Below, piece after piece: positions 58,346-64,000 of a DNA stretch of 64,000 nucleotides. This DNA comes from a bacterium (GTDB taxonomy: Bacteria; Desulfobacterota; Binatia; DP-6), in assembly GCA_026129405.1 (NCBI GenBank), contig JAHCID010000005.1:1-64000 (forward strand). The letters are read 5' to 3'. Below the pieces are notes generated by a model. It ran no database searches. It was not told the DNA's origin and saw nothing but the letters and a program-made list of their open reading frames with translations. Numbering within the stretch: the stretch's first letter is position 1; each line of letters begins with the position of its first letter. The position numbers were made by a program, and so were the translations under genes.

Positions 58346-59992
58346 ATGCCGATGCACGGAGGCCGCATCGTCGCGCGCGCCCTGAAGCGCGAGGGCGTTC
58401 CGTACGTGTTCACGCTCTGCGGCGGACACGTCATGTCCATCTACGACGGCTGTCTCGACGAAGGCATCGGCGTCGTCGACGTCCGCCACGAGCAGTCCGC
58501 CGCGCACGCCGCCGACGGCTGGGCGCGCGTCACCGGCCAGCCCGGCGTCGCGATCGTGACCGCCGGACCGGGGCTCACCGACGCGGTGACCGGCGTCGCC
58601 ACCGCGTGGCGCGCCAACATTCCCATGGTGATCATCGGCGGCCAGGCGCCGCGTCACTTCCAGGACATGGGCGGCCTCCAGGACATGAACCACGTCGACC
58701 TGATGCGGCCGATCACGAAGTGGGCCGTGTCGGTCCCGAACACGCGCCGTCTCGGCGAGTACGTCGCCACCGCGTTCCGCGTCGCGACGACGAACGTGCC
58801 CGGCCCGGTGTTCCTCGAGATGCCGCTCGATTTCCTCTTCGACATCGTCCAGGACGACGACGTCGTCGAGCCGTCGAACTATCGCACCGAGGCCGCGGTC
58901 GGCGCCGATCCGCGCTACGTCGAGAAGGCGTTCGAGCTGCTGCGCGGCGCCGAGCGGCCGGTGTGTCTCGTCGGCAGCCAGCTCTTCTGGTCGAAGCGCC
59001 GCGAGGCCTATCCCGAGTTCGTGAAGACGTTCGGCATGCCGACGTACGTGAACGGCCAGGCGCGCGGCAGCCTCGACCCCGACGATCCGCACTGGTTCCT
59101 CCAGACCCGCAAGGAGGCGCTGCGCAAGGCCGACGTCGTGCTGATCTTCGGCACGCCGCTCGACTTCCGCATCGGCTACGGCCGCTCGACGCACATCAAC
59201 GGCGACGCGAAGCTGATCCACGTCGACCTCGACGGCAAGGAGCTCGGCAAGAACCGCGGCGTCGACGTCGGCATCGTCGGCGACACCGGCCTCGTGATGG
59301 AGATGCTCACCCGGTGCGCGACGGACGCGAAGTTCCAGCCGGAGCTGTCGCGCGCCTGGCTGAGGGAGCTGCGCGGCGTCGAGAAGGGCAAGTGGGAGGC
59401 GCTCCAGGGCCAGCTCGTCTCCGACGAGGTGCCGCTCAACCCGCTCCGCGTCTGCGCCGAGGTCGACAAGCTGGTCACGAAGGACACGATCCTCATCGGC
59501 GACGGCGGCGACTTCGTCGGCTCGGCGGCCAACGTGCTGCGTCCGCGCGGCTTCGGCCACTGGCTCGACGCCGGTCCCCTCGGCACGCTCGGCGCCGGTC
59601 CGGGCTACGCCATGGCGGCGAAGCTCGCGAGCCCGAAGAGCGACGTCATCATCATGTACGGCGACGGCGCGTTCGGCCTCAACATGATGGAGTTCGAGGC
59701 CTGCATCCGCCAGAAGATCAACATCGTCGGCGTCATCGGCAACGACGCCGCCTGGATGCAGATCCTGCGCGGCCAGGAGCAGATGTACGGCGCCGACCGC
59801 ACGCCCGCGTGCAAGCTCTCGTACACGCGCTACGACACGATGATCGAGGCGATGGGCGGCCACGGCGAGTGGGTCGAACGGCCGGAGCAGATCCGTCCCG
59901 CGCTCGAGCGCGCGCTCGGCGCCGGCAAGCCGGCCGTCGTCAACGTGAAGATCGGGCGCAGCGACTTCCGCAAGGACGCGATCTCGGTCTAG
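58346..59992 (+). CDS. Thiamine-diphosphate-dependent enzyme, acetolactate synthase/2-hydroxyacyl-CoA lyase-like
   Basis: 548 residues, full length for the family. The N-terminal pyrimidine-binding domain has the activating Glu49 in RHEQSAAHAADGWAR and GPGLTDAVTGVATAW; the middle domain follows; the C-terminal domain has the ThDP motif GDGAFGLNMMEFEACIRQKI with NDAAW. It could be an acetolactate synthase, a 2-hydroxyacyl-CoA lyase or a related decarboxylase; no ilvN regulatory subunit is next to it, which argues against a standard ilvB. A GAGG lies eight bases before the ATG. Confidence 0.8.
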   Translation: MPMHGGRIVARALKREGVPYVFTLCGGHVMSIYDGCLDEGIGVVDVRHEQSAAHAADGWARVTGQPGVAIVTAGPGLTDAVTGVATAWRANIPMVIIGGQAPRHFQDMGGLQDMNHVDLMRPITKWAVSVPNTRRLGEYVATAFRVATTNVPGPVFLEMPLDFLFDIVQDDDVVEPSNYRTEAAVGADPRYVEKAFELLRGAERPVCLVGSQLFWSKRREAYPEFVKTFGMPTYVNGQARGSLDPDDPHWFLQTRKEALRKADVVLIFGTPLDFRIGYGRSTHINGDAKLIHVDLDGKELGKNRGVDVGIVGDTGLVMEMLTRCATDAKFQPELSRAWLRELRGVEKGKWEALQGQLVSDEVPLNPLRVCAEVDKLVTKDTILIGDGGDFVGSAANVLRPRGFGHWLDAGPLGTLGAGPGYAMAAKLASPKSDVIIMYGDGAFGLNMMEFEACIRQKINIVGVIGNDAAWMQILRGQEQMYGADRTPACKLSYTRYDTMIEAMGGHGEWVERPEQIRPALERALGAGKPAVVNVKIGRSDFRKDAISV

Positions 59993-60002
59993 GAGTAGCG
60001 CC

Positions 60003-60737
60003 ATGGCGGGCGAGCGCACGGCGGGGATCATCGTCATCGGCAACGAGATCCTCTCGGGGAAGGTCGCGGACACGAACGCGCCCTTCCTCACCCGTGAGCT
60101 GCGGGCGCTCGGCGTCGCGCTGCGCCGCATCGTCACCATCACCGACGAGCTCGACGACATCGCCGAGGCGGTGCGGGAGTTCCACCGTCGCTTCGACGTC
60201 AACTTCACCTCCGGCGGCGTCGGGCCGACGCACGACGACGTCACGATGGAGGGCATCGCGCGCGGTCTCGGGCGCCGCGTGGTGCGCCATCCGGTCATCG
60301 AGAGCCGCCTGCGCGAGTTCTACAAGGACAACGTCAACGAGGCGCGCCTCAAGATGGCCGAGGTGCCGGAGGGCTCCGAGCTGATCGTCGACCAGCGTCT
60401 CGGGTTTCCGACGATCCAGTGCGAGAACTTCTACATCCTTCCGGGCATACCCGAGCTCTTCGAGGCCAAGTTCAACGCCCTGCGCGACCGCTTCGTCGAC
60501 ACGCCCTACACGCTGCGGATCGTCTACACGCGCGACGGGGAGGGCACGATCGCCCACCACCTGAACGCGACCCTCGCCGCGTTTCCCGAGCTCATGCTGG
60601 GCTCGTACCCGAAGCTCGGCGATCCGGAGTACGCGGTGAAGCTGACGCTGGAGTCGAAGGACGCCGCCTACGTGGAGCAGGCCCTGGCCCATCTCCTCCA
60701 GCTCCTGCCGGCCGAGACGGTCGTCCGGACCGAGTAG
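60003..60737 (+). CDS. CinA N-terminal/MoCF-domain protein
   Basis: 244 residues. GIIVIGNEILSGKVADTNAPFL and TSGGVGPTHDDVTMEGIARGLG are the signature motifs of the molybdopterin-binding-like domain of CinA and the N-terminal half of eukaryotic FAD synthases, and NFYILPGIPELFEAKF follows. Related proteins are FAD or nucleotide pyrophosphatases. The CinA C-terminal deamidase domain is missing. It begins ten bases after the ThDP enzyme gene, so the two are probably cotranscribed. Confidence 0.82.
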   Translation: MAGERTAGIIVIGNEILSGKVADTNAPFLTRELRALGVALRRIVTITDELDDIAEAVREFHRRFDVNFTSGGVGPTHDDVTMEGIARGLGRRVVRHPVIESRLREFYKDNVNEARLKMAEVPEGSELIVDQRLGFPTIQCENFYILPGIPELFEAKFNALRDRFVDTPYTLRIVYTRDGEGTIAHHLNATLAAFPELMLGSYPKLGDPEYAVKLTLESKDAAYVEQALAHLLQLLPAETVVRTE

Positions 60738-60803
60738 CGTCGCGTCCGCTTGTCGACCCGCATGGCGGACCCGCATCCACGCCGGCCGGCTCCGGGTTTC
60801 GCC

Positions 60804-60833
60804 TTGACGACTTCCGGCGGAGGCACGTAGTCT
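60804..60833 (+). promoter_or_regulatory. Promoter for the radical-SAM gene
   Basis: TTGACG (60804-60809), 18-base spacer, TAGTCT (60828-60833). Five of six at -35. It predicts a leader of about 48 bases before the ATG at 60888. Confidence 0.5.
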
Positions 60834-60887
60834 CGAAATCCTCGCCTGCGCGGTGCAGCGCTCCCGCCGCGCAGCGGGATCCCCGGC

Positions 60888-63476
60888 ATGTCGACGACCG
60901 ACCCACCCGCGCAGCCTTCGCGTTCGTCCGTCGCTCCCGCGACCGGCACTCGTCCCTCCGGGGGCCCGTTCATCGTGCTCACGCTGCGCGGTGTGGTCCT
61001 GCCGGAGTCCGGCGACCGCCCGGAGCTTCCGCTCGAGCTCGCCGACCTCCAGGTGCTGCGGCAGATGGCCGCCACCGGCACGATGGCGTGGGCCGGCGAC
61101 CGTCCCGCGCTGGTCGCCGAGCTCGCGGCCCGCGGCATCTCGCCGCTCGGCGCCGCGCCCGCCGACCGGCCGCTCGCACCGGCGCCCGGCGCGCCGGGCG
61201 CGCCCCCGCGCCTCGACGACTTCTACATCGTCACCACGCCCGCCGTGCTCTGCGTGGGGCCTGCCGGCTTCGAGCAGGTGTCGGAAGACGGGCGCCTCCT
61301 CGCGCGCCTCGACGCCGTCGAGCTGCTGGCGGCCTCGGAATTCTGCAAGGCGACGACCGCGCGCGAGGCGCTGGCCAGGCACGCGGCGCGCGCCGGGGCC
61401 GAACGCCTCGACGAGCGCACCTTCCTGCGCGTGCTGGCGCGCCTGATGGCCTCGGGCCTGCTCCTGCGCTTCGACCTCACCGACACCGCGCAGGGGCGCG
61501 CGCTGTCGCGCGAGGATCGCGACATCCGTCGCGCGATCGCGAAGCAGATGGAGCTCGCCGAGGTCGTGCGCCGCGACGTGCAGGCGTACGACGCCCAGGA
61601 GCAGGCCCGCGCGGCGCGTACCGGCGTCATCCGGCCGCGGATCGTGCCGATCCACTCACAGTGGAAGATCACGCCGCTGGCGCTCGGCATGATCGTCGCC
61701 TACGCGAAGCAGTACGACGGCGGGCGCCTCGACGAGCGCTACGACTTCCGCCCCGACTGGCTCACCGATCCGGCGCGGGCGTCGTCGCCGAAGACCGCGT
61801 CGCTGTTCCTCTTCTCGCACTACATCTGGTCGAGCGTCGGCAACCTCGAGCTGTCGGCCCAGCTGAAGGCGTCGGACCCGCGCGCGCTCACCGTGCACGG
61901 CGGGCCGAACGTGCCGAAGTACGAGAAGGACCTCGAGGCGTATTTCCGCATGCACCCGCACGTCGACATCGCGGTGCGCGGCGAGGGCGAGGTCACCGCC
62001 GCCGAGATGCTCTCGGCGCTGGCCGAGGTCATCGACGATCCGCGTCCCGATCTCGCGGTGCTGGAGAAGGTCCCCGGCCTCGCCTTCCGGCTCGGCGATC
62101 GCATCGTGCGCACGCCCGACCGCGAGCGCATCACCGACCTCGACGTCATCCCGTCGCCGTATCTGACCGGTCTCTTCGACAGCTTCGGCAAGGCGTCCAC
62201 CGAGGCGGCGGTGATCGAGAGCAACCGCGGCTGCCCGTACGGCTGCACCTTCTGTGACTGGGGCTCGGCCACCGCGCAGCGCATCCGCAAGTTCTCCCTC
62301 GAGCGCGTCTTCGAGGAGATCGAGTGGTGCGCGCGCCACGGCGTCGAGACCATCGGGCTCGCCGACGCCAACTTCGGCGTCTTCGAGCGCGACGTCGCGA
62401 TCGCCGAGAAGGTCGCCGAGGTGAAGGCGCGCTACGGATACCCGCGCCACTTCGGCGTCAACTACGCCAAGAACTCGCTGAAGCACCTGAAGCCGATCGT
62501 GAAGATCCTGAGCGGCGCCGGCACCATCGCCTACGGGCAGCTGTCGCTCCAGTCGATGGATCCCGGGACGCTCGAGACCATCGAGCGCCACAACATCAAG
62601 TCGGAGAAGTACCACGAGCTGGCGCAGGAGTTCCGGCAGGCCGGCCTGCCGCTGTTCATCGACCTGATGATGGGACTGCCCGGCAGCACCGTCACCTCGT
62701 TCCGCGCCGATCTCCAGCAGGCGATCGACCGCGAGGTGATCGCCAAGGTCTATCCGACCCAGCTGCTGGTCAACAGCCCGATGAACGATCCGGAGTACCG
62801 CCAGGAGCACGACATCCAGGCCAAGCCCGGCGCGTTCCTCACCTCGTGCGCCAGCTTCTCGACCGCGGACTACGCGCGCATGAAGGAGATGCGGCGCGTG
62901 TTCCTGCTGCTGGAGAAGTTCGGCATCCTGCGCCACGTCGCGCGCCACGTGCGTCGCGAGGTCGGCGTCCGCGAGATGGAGTTCTTCGAGCGCCTGCTCG
63001 ACGACGGCCGCGCCGCGCGCACGCGCTGGCCGGTGCTCGCCTTCACCCTCGAGTCGGTGCCGAACCTCATGGTGCCGCCGGGGCGCTGGCAGCTGCTGCT
63101 CGACGAGGTGCGCCAGTACCTGACCGAGGTGGTGCACATCGCCGACGACTCGGCGCTCGACACCGTGCTCACGGTGCAGCGGCTGCTGCTGCCGGCGCGC
63201 AACCGGCGCTTCCCCGACGAGGTGCAGCTGCCGCACGACTACGCCGCCTGGTACGGTGCGATGCTCGCCGCGAAGGACGCCGGCCATCTCCAGGACTGGC
63301 CGAGCGTCGTGCCGCCGCTGCGCGAGTACGGTCCCGGGACGCTGCGCGTGAGCGACCCGTTCGACGTGTGCGTCTTCGGCATCGGGCACTCGGTGGAGTC
63401 CGACAGCTTCGGCGTCTGGGAGCTCGATTCGCCGATCTCGCGCCCCGTCGTCCCGCTGCACTCCGCCCTCGGCTGA
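60888..63476 (+). CDS. Radical SAM protein with B12-binding-like domain and N-terminal winged-helix-like region
   Basis: 862 residues. The N-terminal 215 residues include a stretch (about 110-200: FYIVTTPAVLCVG, AREALARHAARAG, LARLMASGLLL) that looks like a PqqD-type winged helix. Residues about 255-400 resemble a cobalamin-binding domain of BchE-like enzymes (FSHYIWSSVGNL, VHGGPNVPKYE, VDIAVRGEGE). The radical-SAM core has the cluster motif C449-x3-C453-x2-C456 in SNRGCPYGCTFCDWG. The C-terminal 250 residues are family-specific. Typical members do C-methylation or other radical chemistry. Substrate unknown; a small secreted protein gene follows. Confidence 0.82.
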   Translation: MSTTDPPAQPSRSSVAPATGTRPSGGPFIVLTLRGVVLPESGDRPELPLELADLQVLRQMAATGTMAWAGDRPALVAELAARGISPLGAAPADRPLAPAPGAPGAPPRLDDFYIVTTPAVLCVGPAGFEQVSEDGRLLARLDAVELLAASEFCKATTAREALARHAARAGAERLDERTFLRVLARLMASGLLLRFDLTDTAQGRALSREDRDIRRAIAKQMELAEVVRRDVQAYDAQEQARAARTGVIRPRIVPIHSQWKITPLALGMIVAYAKQYDGGRLDERYDFRPDWLTDPARASSPKTASLFLFSHYIWSSVGNLELSAQLKASDPRALTVHGGPNVPKYEKDLEAYFRMHPHVDIAVRGEGEVTAAEMLSALAEVIDDPRPDLAVLEKVPGLAFRLGDRIVRTPDRERITDLDVIPSPYLTGLFDSFGKASTEAAVIESNRGCPYGCTFCDWGSATAQRIRKFSLERVFEEIEWCARHGVETIGLADANFGVFERDVAIAEKVAEVKARYGYPRHFGVNYAKNSLKHLKPIVKILSGAGTIAYGQLSLQSMDPGTLETIERHNIKSEKYHELAQEFRQAGLPLFIDLMMGLPGSTVTSFRADLQQAIDREVIAKVYPTQLLVNSPMNDPEYRQEHDIQAKPGAFLTSCASFSTADYARMKEMRRVFLLLEKFGILRHVARHVRREVGVREMEFFERLLDDGRAARTRWPVLAFTLESVPNLMVPPGRWQLLLDEVRQYLTEVVHIADDSALDTVLTVQRLLLPARNRRFPDEVQLPHDYAAWYGAMLAAKDAGHLQDWPSVVPPLREYGPGTLRVSDPFDVCVFGIGHSVESDSFGVWELDSPISRPVVPLHSALG

Positions 63477-63560
63477 CCCGCGGCGTATCCGCAACCCGGC
63501 TGGCGCGTTTCCCGTGCATGGGTTACAGCGGCTTTCGGGTCCGGGTCGGCCGGACCGACG

Positions 63561-63569
63561 AAGGAGGTG
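63561..63569 (+). promoter_or_regulatory. Strong ribosome binding site for the gene at 63574
   Basis: AAGGAGGTG ends four bases before the ATG. It is the most complete Shine-Dalgarno sequence noticed in the window and fixes this start. A weak promoter-like pair (CTGGCG, 18 bases, TACAGC) lies upstream near 63499-63528. Confidence 0.75.
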
Positions 63570-63573
63570 TGGC

Positions 63574-64000
63574 ATGAAGGGGTTGCGGTTGCTGGTGGGA
63601 GCGGCGGCGCTGGGCGCGTCGCTCGGCGTGGTGAGCCCGGCGCAGGCGGAGTTTCTCGAGGACGCCGGCTGGGGCTCCCTGACGGTCCTGTCCAACGTCC
63701 TCTACATGCCGGCGAAGGTCGGCTACGCGCTCTTCGGCGGGCTCACCGGCGGGGCGGCCTACGGGCTCACCGGCGGTGACTACGACACGGCGCAGAACGT
63801 CTGGGATCCGGCCCTCAGCGGCACCTACGTGCTGACGCCGGGCATGCTGAGGGGCGAGCAGCCCATCCAGTTCGCAGGACCGGTCACCCCGGGCACGTCG
63901 TCCACGTCGGCTTCGTACGCTCCGCTCGCCGAGGCTCCGCCCGATCCGCCCGCGCATCAGCAGAGCGCCGGCGGCTTCAGCGACGAGGCCATCGGTGGGG
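63574..64000 (+). CDS. Small secreted protein, 3' end outside window
   Basis: 142 codons are visible. MKGLRLLVGAAALGASLG leads a signal peptide cut after SPAQA. The mature part has SNVLYMPAKVGYALFGG, LTGGAAYGLTGGDYDTAQ and GTYVLTPGMLRGEQPIQF, a pattern I associate with short exported proteins of deltaproteobacteria-like genomes, function unknown. The later part is Pro/Ser/Thr-rich (PGTSSTSASYAPLAEAPP). The strong ribosome binding site and codon bias support a real gene even though the stop is not seen. The Gly-rich hydrophobic segment could insert in a membrane. Confidence 0.75.
   Translation, partial: MKGLRLLVGAAALGASLGVVSPAQAEFLEDAGWGSLTVLSNVLYMPAKVGYALFGGLTGGAAYGLTGGDYDTAQNVWDPALSGTYVLTPGMLRGEQPIQFAGPVTPGTSSTSASYAPLAEAPPDPPAHQQSAGGFSDEAIGG

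Noticed and set aside
57242-60298. 1018-codon open frame on the minus strand
   Set aside because: Antisense to rpoH, the ThDP enzyme and the start of the CinA-like gene, all of which have strong motifs.

Overview
The window is a GC-rich, densely packed bacterial chromosome segment with strong G/C preference at third codon positions. A type II secretion secretin, lipoproteins, RmlC/RmlD, a Wzm/Wzt-type exporter and rpoZ-dnaJ-rpoH indicate a Gram-negative organism. The gene style (many WbbL-like glycosyltransferases, GYAH-ending sulfatase-fold proteins, a Thr-rich surface protein with CGNGVxDPGE cysteine repeats) suggests a deltaproteobacterial or Binatota-like lineage. That placement is an inference; no rRNA, tRNA, IS element, prophage or CRISPR array was recognised.

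Layout. 1-2625: end of gspD, then overlapping rimI-pyrD. 2673-4539: a PKD lipoprotein divergent from an M6 metalloprotease. 4600-9686: five overlapping glycosyltransferase genes closed by a hairpin terminator. 9749-12280: a large secreted Thr-rich protein. 12606-18724: more glycosyltransferases, two divergent sugar-nucleotide units (rfbC side and epimerase-rfbD side) and a membrane-anchored sulfatase-fold protein. 18797-22012: a 1071-residue secreted beta-propeller protein of lower GC. 22505-28282: the Wzm/Wzt operon with its glycosyltransferase, and a divergent tandem glycosyltransferase pair. 28241-42641: an SGNH hydrolase, two methyltransferases, a sulfatase-fold lipoprotein, an LppM-like lipoprotein, an SGNH-like/MBOAT fusion, a glycosyltransferase/methyltransferase fusion, an asymmetric ABC exporter pair and a GT-C-like membrane protein. 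From 43002 on the content is mostly housekeeping: aminopeptidase-like lipoprotein, Mut7-C protein, fba-glpX, dtd-DUF1285-trmL, lgt, ctpA-xseA-xseB-ispA-tlyA, rpoZ-dnaJ-rpoH, a ThDP enzyme, a CinA-like protein, a radical-SAM/B12 protein and the start of a small secreted protein.

Reading: about 4.6-42.6 kb is a surface-glycan region. It holds sugar-nucleotide enzymes, at least eight GT2 and three GT4-type transferases, ABC export, and candidate acyl-, methyl- and phospho-group decorating enzymes. Stop/start overlaps of the form NTGA are frequent, and in two cases the only usable start of the downstream gene is CTG. Many isolated genes carry recognisable -35/-10 boxes with 17-18 base spacers, and several have the -10 box only 7-9 bases before the start codon with no Shine-Dalgarno sequence, so leaderless transcription seems common. 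xseA is broken by an apparent one-base deletion. The promoter calls were made by eye and not tested.
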